Of a stretch of 64,000 nt of DNA, positions 11,701 through 21,387 are shown in pieces (within the stretch, counting starts at the first letter, position 1; each line of letters begins with the position of its first letter). Under the pieces are notes generated by a model. It was not told the DNA's origin, did not search any database, and worked only from the letters and a program-made list of their open reading frames with translations. The DNA comes from Breviolum minutum Mf 1.05b.01. Taxonomy: Eukaryota; Sar; Dinophyceae; Suessiales; Symbiodiniaceae. The stretch spans positions 124,001 through 188,000 of the forward strand of contig DF239552.1 in the NCBI GenBank assembly GCA_000507305.1. Reading direction: 5' to 3'. The translations under genes were made by a program, and so were the position numbers.

Positions 11701-14700
11701 TGCTACCATCTGGTGGTGGTTTCATTTTTTTATTTCACCCCGATCCTTGGGGAAATGGTCCTATTTGACTTCCGCATATTTTTCTAGACGGGGTGGGTGG
11801 GAAAAAACCACCAACTAGTTTTGGATCATTTGAACATTGTTACCCTCTCGAAGTTTCACATTTGTTGAACATTTATCTTCCCAATAGGAAACTAGGTGGT
11901 GGTTTCAAATATTTTTTATGTTCACCCCTATGTGCTGAAGATTTCCAATTTGACTAATATTTTTCAGGTGGGTTGAAACCACCAACCAGGAAAGGATCGT
12001 CTTCCAGTCCCACCATTGAAACCCAGGAACCATCCGCATTGAAACTCCAAAACTTCAAAGTGATGCTCGGCAAAGAAAAACGGAAGCCGTTGGACGCACG
12101 TTGCTATGTGATTGAAGCGTCCTGTAAGGTTTTCACACATATATATATATATATAAATATTGTATGTATATAGGGGGTGTGAATCACGGTGTTTAATGTT
12201 TATTTCCCTGGGAGTTTGAGAAAGCCAGGAATTTGAAAACAAAAAAACACAAAAAAACATGACGTTTGCAATGTGTTCATCCCAAGATGGACGAGTGTAA
12301 GTGTAAGCCTGAACAGATGCAGTGGATCGACTGCACAACTGGTTTCAATTTAGTTTCTTAAAACACTCAAGAGTATCCGCAAATGTCTCTAAGAAGGTGT
12401 GGTTCGAAGACGAGTTTTTGAATTTTGGGACCCTAGCATTATCTTTTGGTGAAGATGATTACTGACCTTGATTGTTTGTTTGTTTGTTTGCTTGTTTGTT
12501 TGTTTGTTTTCCGTGATGTATGTTGAATGTATCTCAATACCACATATAGTGTCCGTACGTTATCTTGTGTTTCTATTCCAGTACCGCCTCTGGATACTAC
12601 ATATGGATGTTGTAATCAACTCAGGCCTGGAGGCAGGACAGCAATGGATTGAGTAGGTGTGTAGGGAAGCCATTTTTTACGTCAACCGTAAAATGGCCTG
12701 GCATGTTGTCAGCACTGGCATCATGAGCTGTCGTCTGCTTTGATGCATTCCCCAACAACCTTAATAGTGATCCCCTGCAACACTATTAAGGTTGTTGGGG
12801 AATGCATCATTTCACAGGCGACCAGTGCTAGCCTAGAGGCGATGGTTTCACATATTTTTAAGTTTCACTCCTACTTGAGGAGATGAACAAATTTCAACTG
12901 GGTTGAAACCACCAAGCAGTAGTGCTAGTGGTGTGTTTTTGGGGACCAAGGGAAGCGTACCACTGCCTGCCATATAGGATTGTTTTCACAATTTCCTCTC
13001 TGACTTTCAAGTGCAAAGAAAATCCAAAACGTTTTCGCAAAATGCACATGTAGAAATAGCTGTACATGATATACCTGCGGTATACCATTGGAAATTAGAT
13101 CGGTTTTTATCATCTAGTTTAATATAGTATATATGTGTTTATAATTACATCTAGAGAACTCTGATTCAATATGTGTACATTTGCCATCCATTTCAGTTGT
13201 GTCCATCCAGGATGGTTTAGATCCAAACACTGACATCACGGTGCACTTAACAACGGGAAGCCCTGAGTTGTTGGTGAACATCACCGGGCTACAAGCCTTA
13301 GATCGACAGATTCCAGCGGAGATTCATTTCAACGTTTTGGGTAGGCCGGAAAATTTCTTTTTCGGGGCTCGGTGATTTTTTTTGCCGAGGCAAAAACCGT
13401 GGTTTGGTTTATGTGTTTTTCCTTTTTTTTCTATTGGTGCGTGTGTTTTTGCATTGTTTTGGAGCATATGTTGGTAATTGAGAGGGATGAGTGCGTTTGT
13501 GGGTGGTTTCTTTTTCACGCAATGAAGGCTCTGAAATCCAAAAATCGACTACCAGAATGGCCACATGATTGAAATACAATAAATATATATTTATTAAATG
13601 AAGGTGTTCAATGTGTTTTGCCTCTTAGTTTGTAGGTACACAGCGTTCTTTTTTGGTCCCAAGTGCATCCCTCAATACTTTGACATACGGTGAAACAGGT
13701 CGGAAATTGGATGATTTTGACCTGTGATCGTGAGAGATAAGATGGTAGCTTCAACGATACTTTTGTGTATATTTTGTTGAATCTTTTGAAATTGACCTCT
13801 ATTTGCTCCAGTTATTTGAAGAAGATGTACCCACCTGAAGCATTTTGAGCCAATATGTTTGAAATATGTTCACTTGCCCAAACCAATGGCTGCAACTGTT
13901 TTGGGACACTTCGTTAGATGATTTTCCTTGCAAATTGCTGAGGGAACTCGATAGCAATTGCACTTCTCAGATGAAGGGTGAACATGGGTGAACCAGGAAC
14001 GGTGCAACTGGGATGATTTTTTCCACTACAAGGATGGACCAATTTGCAGCCTAAAATAAAATAAAATATCTCCAGATTTGTTTTGTTCACCTTAGAAATA
14101 TTCTTTGTCCCCACTTCAAGCTTCTTCTTTTCCCACAACATTGGGTCACAAGTTGAACTCCTGACATACCTGCCTTACCGGGCCTGCCTTACCACAGGCG
14201 TTTTACAGCGACGACGCAACCCGTAACCTTTCCATTCTACGGTGATTCTATGGTGGTTCAATGGCTCCCGGAGGGTGTTGATGTTGATGCTCCCAACGAA
14301 CAGCTGCCGCAGATGTGTAAGGTGGGGAGAATGTGGGGAGAAAAATGCCAAGTTCAATGGAAAATGTAGGAAAAAGGAAGGATCCGAGTGATGCGGAGAT
14401 GAGGAAACATGATTTTTTGTTTGATTTCTACGGTCGTGTTTTTGCATATATGTTTCCTTCTTGGCAAGAAGGGGGATCGCGTCCTTTAAGAAGCCTGTAT
14501 CCCTAAACCTAGATCCTGTTTGATTCACCGGCGATGTTCAGGACGTGTCTTTCAGGAGAGACAATAAATACCTTCAAGGACATGTCCACCGAACGCTTAG
14601 GTCACATCCAACACATCTGAACAAACTTGTTGCCAAGTGATGTGACATGTTCCACCTGACTTTTGGAAGGATGTTTTTTTGGCAATCCTTCAGTTTCCTT

Positions 14701-17700
14701 TTTCCCCATGAAAAAACACACAAAAACACAGATTCGAACTTTCGATCTTGAACTTCTGGGCACCTAGGAATTTGATTCGTAATATTGTTCCGCTGATTTT
14801 AAAGAGTTTAGGATCCCAGAGATCCAATCACCAGCACCAACATCTCAAAGTTAGTGTTTTTCACCCAATTTTTTCACCATTTCCAATATTTTCCAATTTT
14901 CCACTTTTGAGATGATTTGCGGGATCCCTGATCTTGGAGAATCATACCTATTATGCAACCTGCCTTGTTGTAACAGGTGACCTTGTCTGGTGCCAACATG
15001 TGGATGGGTACCTCACATGTCCTCAGAGAGAGTTATGACAGCTACATTGGCATCATACGAAATGCGAAGACCTTTCTATACATTGACCCTTGGCCAAATT
15101 TTGTATCGCTTGTTTTTGGTTTGTTTGTCTATTTATTTGTTTGTTGGTTGGTTTGTTTTGGACTTGTCAATTTTCCGCAGGACGAACTGCTAAAAGATAT
15201 CAAAATTGGATTGGGATATGACTCATGACTGGGTTTTAGTTTTGCATTAAAGACACAGTTCCCAGTACCCCAGTGGTTGACAACAACTCTCTAGCAAATT
15301 GATTTCTCGATGTGATGAATGAGCAGTTCATGACAGCTCTATTGCGTTGGGTTTTACATGTTAGTGGATGTCCACCGCGATGCTGATGTCGATTTGCATG
15401 TTTTATGTCACTTGTGGAAATAGTACTTTAGATGATCTATAGAATCAGTCGATAAATAGCCTGCATTGCAAAGACCATGTGTGTACCAGTATCTCCTGCC
15501 CCCGCCCTGCACAAATTCATTCAGATGTATACAGTAGTTACACTTACTATAGACTTTCTATGCATGCAAACTACATCTATACCAGTCCATTTTGCAAGTC
15601 CGCAATTGATCTTTGATCTTCCGTTCTCACACACAAAAAAGAATCACCAACTTTCAAAAATCAACCATATATTGCACATCCCCAAAACCATCCAAAAAAC
15701 ATCCACCCTATGTTTGTGACGACTCATTTTTTCCACTGCCAAAGTCAAAAGGAAAACCAATATTTCTCCAGCGACTTTCCATCCACCTCGGCGGAATGTC
15801 AACATACTCATGATCCAGCTCGTGCGGTGCTATACAGTGGTGCTGGCAATCGCATTGGAGAAGTCTTATTGGATCGTATCAAACGTGCCCGCCCTTAAAA
15901 AAAAACGGGTGGGTGGGGAGGTGTTGTTGCTTGTGGATGATTCTTTGATGTAGTTTTATAGATGTGTTATTCTAATATCGAAATAGTCCAACATGTTCAA
16001 ATGTTCAACACAAATACCGCTAGATGGGAGTTTGTATATGATTATATTTCACTACATATATACATTTAAATCTAATTACTATAATTACTACATATTTGAT
16101 AGATATTTGCATGATATTTGCAGTTGTTGATTTTTATTTCTATAAGTTGTCAGTGTGTCTAGAAAGAGATGCTTCACTGTTGGAATCCCCTGAGTGCCAC
16201 TCTCCCAGGTGCCGTGCTTATGAAAGAAGAGTTCTCAGTGACCTGTCGCGACCGTTACCCAGTTGGGGGTTGATAAAAAGCCCAGAAAGTTGACGAATAG
16301 ATAGCAACAAATGATGGGTTTTGATGGGTTTTGGAAGAAGTATCTCCTGCAAAAAAAATACCGGCTATTTTGGGTGTTAATTTCCTTTGGGCGGGTTAAC
16401 CCCTTCTCCACAAAGCATTTACTGTAATTTCGTATCAAATCGACTTCTGGCGCTTTTTTTCTGGATATTTGATGTCTTGTTGGGTTCGGTTTTGCTTTTG
16501 CTGCTTGAAAAACCGAGGCAGCATTCGTGTTTCCATTGAGTACAGAGCCTGGTGCCTTTTATCCCAATCTCAGAGGAGCTTATTGCTTCGAGGAGGGCCC
16601 TTACGCCACATTTCCTCGGAAATCGTCCTTTTTTTTTCAGAAGCAATGGATGCTTGTGGTGAAAAGAAAAGGTGAACTGCTTGTGTTAAGATTCACTGCT
16701 TAGTATGAACAAACAGCTGATATCATGTAGTTGGCGTGCTTTACAGAAAAGTAAAACAGATTTTGTTTATTTTGGTTGGTCTGAAAGAGTTGTTCTTCAT
16801 ATTTCTTCCAGAACGTTCCTGCTTGGATTGTGAATTGGACTTGGAAGTCCGCAAAATAAGGAATGTATATTGTGCTGGGATGCTCCCCTTCTCAGGAATC
16901 CAGTCACCACGAGGATAGTTGATCAACAAATTTACTATTAAACACTTAAATCACCTACTATATCTCCATTGGAGTTTTATCCTATAATGCCCATGTGTTA
17001 TTTTATGAAAGTACCCAAAAACACACACCAACATCATCGTAGAGTTTTTCATGCCACAGGAGGCAGTGGAGGATTTTTGTCGACTCCATGGGATTGAACG
17101 ATGGCGTGACTATTTCTCCTTCTTTTTTTTAGCGAATGCCGTGGAAGTTCCAACGAATACAGGTCATAAGAATGCTTTTTATGGAGTTTACATGTGCCTA
17201 AGCCTCAGCAATGTATTGTTTTTGGTTATTTTGTTTGCTTGCGTGTATTGTTTTTATTTAGTTGTTTTCTGGCTGCAGAGTTAGTTTGACTGCGTTTTTT
17301 TGTGGATGGTTGCATGTTTAGGATCTTTGGGGTAACTGGAATTCTGACGGTTGATCTAACGATTCCATAGTGCTTGTCGTTTGTGGGGACCTTCCACATC
17401 AGGCACAGCAAGATCATGGTGGCAGATGATACCATCGCTTATGTGGCTCTGTGCGAAAGTCTGGGGCACAAGTCTACAAGGAGATCGCCCACATAGCTGT
17501 ATGTGGAAGCTTCAAATATCAGTGTCTATATCTATTTTACTTCCTAAAATTGGTGATTGGTACCAATACCAATGACGTGAGAGCTTACAAATGAAGACCA
17601 TTATGGAAACCATCTGTTTTTTTGGTGGTTTGGTTGCACAAAATACAAGACAAGCTGGTTCATTTGAGGTGAAAAAGTGGAGTTCACCCAATGATTTATC

Positions 17701-18238
17701 AATTAAGTTGTTATTCCAAGGGAGGGTTCTCCAACAACGTAACCCTTCCCATCAATCTGCTTTTTTAAGAAAGGAAAATATACTCAACCCCATTCCTTTC
17801 GACAACAATCATGAAGAACAGGAAGCCATCTTTGGCATGGTACCTGTTTGGACCCACAGACCCCTCCTGCAAGGAACACCCTGAGTTTGTTGGTATTGTT
17901 AGGGCTCTTAGGGTGATGGCTGAGTAATTTTTAGAGAAGTATATATCCAAAAAGGGAGTACAAGAATATTTAGCTAGCTATAGCTGGACTATGCATGAAA
18001 AGAGTCTTCTATCATTGTTCATTGTTCTTCCAGTCCATTTGTAGATCTACTTGCTTCTTGGAGATGGGTGGGCCAAAATCTCCAGACTTACAGCTTGCTC
18101 CCGAAATCGACTGACCAGGTGGGTTCAGCCAACATCAATGACCGGTCCTTACTGGGAAACCGTGATGCCGAGCTGGGCGTCGTCACTTGGGCAGGGCAAT
18201 TTCCCAAAACCTTGCGAGAGACGCTGCTAAGATGCTTG
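8631..18238 (+). CDS. Phospholipase D gene, catalytic core spread over many exons (locus entry)
   Basis: PLD enzymes cleave phosphatidylcholine or related lipids to phosphatidic acid, using two HxKx4D motifs that form one active site. Both are present: HMKSVVFD at about 8688 and HSKIMVAD split from its following GSANIND at 17404/18122. Between them lie the family landmarks PWQDAMARVRG, YIENQYF (across a splice) and NRIGEVLLDRI. Exon phases agree across 8796/9985 and through the series 12128-15752, and again from 17060 to 18238. At least one exon is missing in 10100-11989 and one in 15887-17059. The style resembles bacterial or fungal PLDs (VGGIDF, DDTPSHR, VRG...VERWW) as much as plant ones. 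The N-terminus and C-terminus are uncertain; 6790-21387 is the widest plausible extent. Confidence 0.9.
9772..9884. repeat. Family C inverted-repeat element
   Basis: The left end TACTGTTGATGGAAGAA and inner CCTGCACCACC are mirrored by GGTGCAGGATTTTCTCC and CAACAG on the right. Other family C copies are at 20154, 38518 and 49878. It lies in the PLD intron between 8796 and 9985. Confidence 0.65.
9985..10099 (+). CDS. PLD exon, PWxD...RVRG...ERWW segment
   Basis: ACAG acceptor, then EKPWQDAMARVRGRV, then AEQVAMVLVERWWILGS, then a GTGACC donor. PWHDxxxxVxGPxxxxxxxxFxxRW is the conserved block after the first HKD motif in PLDs. Here W, D, the RVRG turn and the ERWW end are all kept. It begins in phase 0 as required by the previous exon and ends in phase 1. 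Confidence 0.87.
11711..11818. repeat. Family A inverted-repeat element
   Basis: Left GGTGGTGGTTTCA, right ACCACCAACTAG, with the family's internal block for the TTCACCCC and TTTGACT words. It ends in TAG like other family A copies. It sits 76 bases upstream of a second copy at 11895. Confidence 0.7.
11895..11989. repeat. Family A element ending at an exon boundary
   Basis: GGTGGTGGTTTCAAA ... TTTGACTAATATTTTTCAG ... GGTTGAAACCACCAACCAG. The CTAAT plus T-run plus CAG block resembles a branch point and acceptor. The final CAG is itself directly followed by the coding exon at 11990. This is the clearest case of an element supplying a 3' splice site. Confidence 0.8.
11990..12128 (+). CDS. PLD inter-motif exon
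   Basis: Starts with G immediately after the CAG that ends the family A element. Reads GSSSSPTIETQEPSALKL, then NFKVMLGKEKRKPLDARC, then YVIEASCK, and ends in phase 0 before GTTTTC. The next exon at 13211 starts in phase 0. It shows no catalytic landmark, so membership in PLD rests on position, strand and phase. Confidence 0.55.
12138..12163. repeat. TA microsatellite
   Basis: ACATATATATATATATATAA tract inside a PLD intron. Similar TA runs recur in most long introns of the window. Confidence 0.8.
12473..12510. repeat. TTTG tandem repeat
   Basis: About nine TTTG units with one interrupting C, in a PLD intron. Confidence 0.85.
12741..12809. repeat. Perfect 29-bp hairpin
   Basis: The arms at 12741-12769 and 12781-12809 are exact reverse complements over 29 bases, with an 11-base loop. 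It lies in an intron 32 bases upstream of a partial family A copy. Perfect arms imply recent origin or gene conversion. Confidence 0.95.
12842..12919. repeat. Shortened family A element
   Basis: GGTTTCACATATTTTTAAG at left and GGGTTGAAACCACCAAGCAG at right, with the middle contracted relative to full copies. Ends in CAG. Confidence 0.65.
13211..13340 (+). CDS. PLD inter-motif exon
   Basis: CCAG acceptor, then DGLDPNTDITVHLTTGSP, ELLVNITGLQALDRQ and IPAEIHFNVL, then a GTAGGC donor. It starts in phase 0 and ends in phase 1, matching the neighbours at 12128 and 14209. The beta-rich alternation could be a small sandwich domain inserted between the catalytic halves; it is not a recognised signature. 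Confidence 0.6.
14209..14321 (+). CDS. PLD inter-motif exon
   Basis: TTTACAG acceptor, then TTQPVTFPFYGDSMVVQWL, then PEGVDVDAPNEQLPQMCK, then a GTGGGG donor. The phase 1 start and phase 0 end agree with both neighbours. An antisense frame over this stretch is also long but has no matching splice sites. Confidence 0.55.
14977..15084 (+). CDS. PLD exon ending at YI of the YIENQYF motif
   Basis: AACAG acceptor, then 36 codons: TLSGANMWMGTSHVLRES, then YDSYIGIIRNAKTFLYI. The pattern Y..YI..I..AK.FLYI precedes ENQ(Y/F)F in nearly all PLDs. The frame runs on into DPWPNF, which would break the motif, whereas ending at ATT and joining 15752 restores YIENQYF exactly. The intron then starts with GA. 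A GT at 15103 is a possible alternative that would insert six residues. Confidence 0.9.
15752..15886 (+). CDS. PLD exon starting at ENQYF
   Basis: AAAAG acceptor, then ENQYFSSDFPSTSA, then a stretch ending NRIGEVLLDRIKR. Matches the PLD block ENQFF...NRI..ALL.RI.RA. The right boundary is approximate: a GT at 15885 or a GC at 15887 could both serve. Confidence 0.88.
15887..17059. other. PLD intron sequence with a possible missed exon
   Basis: The family expects the V.IPL.P segment here. About 16530-16650 is GC-richer and open in all three plus frames (for example TEPGAFYPNLRGAYCFEEG or EYRAWCLLSQSQRSLLLRG), so it is probably coding, but the frame cannot be chosen by eye. Confidence 0.35.
17060..17169 (+). 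CDS. PLD exon before second HKD motif
   Basis: CACAG acceptor, then EAVEDFCRLHGIERWRDY, then FSFFFLANAVEVPTNTGH. Corresponds to the PLD block L...GI....DYISFYNLRN. Ending at CATAA with a GA donor gives phase 2 and joins HSKIM at 17403 in frame. A GT donor at 17163 gives the wrong phase. Confidence 0.7.
17403..17442 (+). CDS. PLD 40-base microexon with second HKD motif
   Basis: Reads HSKIMVADDTIAY: HSKIMVAD is the second HxKx4D catalytic motif. The exon starts after CAG at 17401-17402 and ends before GTGGCT. The next exon supplies VGSANIND with the exact spacing of the family (five residues between DD and G). Confidence 0.85.
18119..18238 (+). CDS. PLD exon, GSANINDRS block
   Basis: CCAG acceptor, then VGSANINDRSLLGNRDAELG, then VVTWAGQFPKTLRETLL, then a GTAGAT donor, 40 codons in phase 0/0. 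(I/V)GSANIN.RS..G.RD.E is the most diagnostic PLD signature and is complete. Confidence 0.96.
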
Positions 18239-18966
18239 GTAGATATATGGGGATGGAGATGTAGATGGCGCATGATGGCACCATCCCTTGATGAGCCCAA
18301 CAAAATACCAAATTGCCAAATTCCAGCGGGTTTCCCAGCAGTTTCCATCACAGAATTCTGGCCCAATGCATGTTTACAGCTACAAACGCCCAGGACACCA
18401 TTTGGGCCCTTTTGGATATCCAAAGCTCAGCACTTCCAGGTCGCTTCCATACAAACATTGTGAGAATTGGATGTTTTTTTCCGCTGGGGATTGATGATTG
18501 AAGTGAACAAAATAACAGGTTTTCTTTGGGTCAAATCTGCTGCTGTAACTTTCATTACTTGTGACTCCTGTAATCAGTACATGGATTCAAAATCGTGCTG
18601 TCTCATCTTAAGATCAGGGGTGGGATGTTGGTTTCGGTTGGCAACCACGTCCATCTAGCTCCCAGGTGATCAAGAGTTGGTCAGTTTTTTTGGGGTTGGT
18701 TTCATGTTGTAGAATTTGCAGGAGCCCTTCTGTGACCAACAGGATGCTTCTAGATAGGTTATGTATGTGACATGTCATTAATTTTAACTAACTTGTTTTC
18801 TCAATTTAGATGGGTCTTTCATATTGTTCATATTGAATATACCACCCCAAACCAAGCCACATGGGTTTTTGTTGCGCCCAACGTAAAATCTAACAAATAT
18901 GTTGAAAGGAGATAAATCCAGCATCTCAACTTATGGAATTGAACGGATTTTTCACCCTTCAAACAG
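18239..18966. other. PLD intron or 3' sequence
   Basis: AT-rich. A weak plus reading at 18310-18430 has no usable boundaries. Confidence 0.35.
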
Positions 18967-19089
18967 TTGCAGCAAAAAAAGAGGTTTGCTGCAACGATGA
19001 ACGAAGTGGCAAATGCAAATGCCGAAGAACTCCGCGAAACCATGGGCCCCTTGGAAGACATTGGAGGACTGGGCCCTAATAGTGGAAAT
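18967..19089 (+). CDS. Probable PLD C-terminal exon
   Basis: Phase 0 acceptors (CAG at 18964-18966 or at 18970-18972) open KRFAATMNEVANANAEEL, then RETMGPLEDIGG, then a GTGCTT donor. The N...N(A/T)E.(L/I)...(M/F)G pattern resembles the helix after the catalytic core of PLDs (..NTEIYE..FG). Position and phase fit the previous exon. Confidence 0.5.
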
Positions 19090-19585
19090 GTGCTTACTCG
19101 TTGCAATCATCAGGAAACACTCGGAAACACTGCTGTTACATACTTGTGTATCCTGACTAGTGCAAGGTGCATATTTCCAATTGATGAATCTACATGATAC
19201 CTTTGCTTTTTTTTGGGGGGCGTTATTAACGGATCTTTGGGATTCTCATTTGATGGGGCAACTAATCCTCATCTAAGCTCGCAACTGGCTGTTACTTTGG
19301 AACCATGCAAATTGGGATGATCCTCATGATAGTTCCTGATGGATCTATAGGTTGAAATACAATTGCCACCTCTTCCTATAGGTGCCACGCCGAGTTTTTA
19401 GCAAGAGCAAGATGAGTTGTGACCTCGTGGTAGGGCCTCCTGGAATTCTGACCCTTTTAAGTTGTTATAGCAAAAAAGTGTTTAAGTTCACCCAAAAAAG
19501 CAGCATGATCCAGTCAAAAGACACATGATTCAGAATAACGATATAATATAGTAAGGTTTGTGAGGTCTCTATGATCCATTTACAG

Positions 19586-19665
19586 GCATGCTATGCTCGT
19601 CTTCATGGTCATCATGTCGAATCACCGCACTATGCGCCTACAGCGCTTCGGTCGCTGTTGTCGCC
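19586..19665 (+). CDS. Possible exon, PLD 3' region
   Basis: TTACAG acceptor, then YARLHGHHVESPHYAPT, then ALRSLLSP, then a GTAGGT donor. Competing frames are open across it. Membership in the PLD gene is by position only. Confidence 0.35.
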
Positions 19666-20153
19666 GTAGGTATTTCCTTCCCCGACGGAACCTTCACCGA
19701 TGCAAATGGCAACTTTCAGTCAACAAGGGGGAGATTGGATGTGCACATGTTTTTTTTGCTCCTTTCAATGTAGACTTGAGACACGGGCCAGTGAAAGATT
19801 CATGTTCTTTACCAACCAAATATCATCATCTTGATTTTCATCATCATGTTTGTCATCGTTTTTGGCTTTGTGATTTGAGGGAGGGTGTACCCTACGAGTA
19901 CCAATGATATTATCCATATTAACCTGTTCCTGGCAGGTTTGTTGCAAGATGCTTGACTTGGTGCCTTTGGGGATATTTTGGAATGACATTTTTTGGGGGT
20001 GCTATGTTGGGTTTCAGACTCTTGATGTATCTTCATTGAGTTTGAAAAAGGAAACACTTGGAAAACAACAGAAACTTGAGAAGCCATTTAATAGCAAAAA
20101 ACGCACATTTTGGTGACTTCGAGGTTTTTTTTGGTGACTTTGGTGAACAAATC

Positions 20154-20250
20154 CTATTGTTGACGGAAGAGATCCCAAACAACCACCTGAGATGTTTTCT
20201 AAACCCTGAAAATTCTTGGATATTTACCATATCAACTGGTGCAGGATTTC
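20154..20250. repeat. Family C element abutting a family B element
   Basis: Left CTATTGTTGACGGAAGAGAT, right CATATCAACTGGTGCAGGATT. The right end runs straight into the family B terminus at 20251. Family C copies elsewhere end in CTTCCATCAACAGTA, so the last part seems replaced. Confidence 0.6.
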
Positions 20251-20358
20251 TACACTCCGCTAAACTAACATAGCTTCCTGGAAAATCCACCTTTTCCAAT
20301 AGGAAATACATCTTCGAATGGTGGATTTTCTATTGCTATGTTAGTTTACTGGAGGGTA
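20251..20358. repeat. Family B element
   Basis: TACACTCCGCTAAACTAACA at left and CTATGTTAGTTTACTGGAG then GGTA at right, with TA at both ends. Inserted at or next to the family C copy. Confidence 0.75.
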
Positions 20359-20373
20359 CCATCAACAGTACTG

Positions 20374-20481
20374 GGTGGTGGTTTCAAAATGTTTCAAATA
20401 TTCTTAATTTTCACAGCTATTTGGGGAAGATTCCCATTTTGACTAGTATTTTTTTAGATGGGTTGAAACCACCAACTATAG
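20374..20481. repeat. Family A element
   Basis: GGTGGTGGTTTCAAA ... TTTGACTAGTATTTTTTTAG ... GGTTGAAACCACCAACTATAG. Contains the branch-point-like block and ends in TAG, 15 bases after the family B copy. Confidence 0.8.
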
Positions 20482-20511
20482 CAGTATTATTAAGGATCTT
20501 TGTGAAGTTTT

Positions 20512-20655
20512 CCAAAATACCCCTCCACCTTTCCCATCGTTTGCCTTCACCTCTCCGGCCAAGGCAAAGTCACTCAGTTCTTTGGCATGGAAGGCGAGCG
20601 AGCTTCGAAGCGGTTGGTCATTCGTTATCAGCTATTTGTTGACCCTTTTCCTGTA
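20512..20655 (+). CDS. Probable exon, possible PLD C-terminal part
   Basis: An open frame containing LSGQGKVTQFFGMEGERA and SKRLVIRYQLFVDPFP. The left boundary could be GAAG at about 20508 (matching the phase left at 19665) or AAG at about 20555. The right boundary is a GT near 20649-20665. Charged and protein-like, but not a known signature. Confidence 0.42.
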
Positions 20656-21082
20656 TTGTCTTGTATCAATCACCCTGGCTATATATATATACATATATAT
20701 TAATATACATATGTATTTGATTTACGACTATAACTACAACCCAAAAATCGTAACTATAGTAGCTGACATGTTTCCTGTACTTCCATTTGCTTGGCCATGA
20801 TGTATCGAAAAAATATATGCATGACTCATATATATATATATTCATGAAATGGTGATTTTATGATGAATTAATAGTGCTTTACAAGACTCTCAAAAAGACA
20901 CCATTCATGCCATGCAATTTGTTATCAAAATTGTTCCCTTTTTGTTGCCTCTAGCCTGGAGTACTGCATGAATTTGTGACTCCAACATAAACTCCTCCTA
21001 AACCCACCCACCATGAACATAAAATAAAAGCTCCTGAAAAATCCTGCAGGGAACCTTCTTGTAATTGCACAGTTCTGTATTA

Positions 21083-21173
21083 CCATCATCATCAATCCTC
21101 AATCATCAATCATCAAGCATTAATCATCAATCATCAATCATCAATCATCAATCATCAATCATCAATCATCATC
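21083..21173. repeat. ATCATCA/ATCAATC tandem array
   Basis: Roughly a dozen units of ATCATCA or CATCAAT ending just before a CT-rich tract and the acceptor at 21212. Confidence 0.9.
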
Positions 21174-21212
21174 CTTCTCCTTCTCCTCACCTTGTTTTTC
21201 TTCAACTTCCAG

Positions 21213-21387
21213 GCCTTCTGAACCATGCACCCTTGGAAGAAGCAACACTTCCCTATCCTCGATCCCGTGTGGTGGCGGGTGGGGGTGCCACTGATCATTT
21301 CGATTGGTTTCAAGTGAATGGACCGAGAGCTCCAAAGCTTAATGGCCACTTGGATCCACTTGGCACATGGGAGTATGACATACAATA
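21213..21387 (+). CDS. Terminal exon, likely end of the PLD gene
   Basis: A CT-rich tract and TTCCAG acceptor open LLNHAPLEEATLPYPRSR, VVAGGGATDHFDWFQVNG and GHLDPLGTWEYDIQ, ending at TAG. The beginning faintly resembles the GHLV..PL.FL close of PLDs. After it the sequence turns AT-rich with a TA microsatellite, as expected past a gene end. Confidence 0.45.

Larger units (their letters stand above)
10100..11989. other. Large PLD intron(s), at least one exon missed
   Basis: Phase 1 at 10099 and phase 2 required at 11990 mean at least one more exon lies here. Candidates are 10617-10670 (TQVLRPVAAILDSTLWNV) and 11199-11245 (RAMCRAPTDGATGK), neither decisive. Long minus-strand frames (10230-10556, 10645-11001, 11129-11503) show no family features. 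Two family A elements lie at the right end. Confidence 0.4.
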
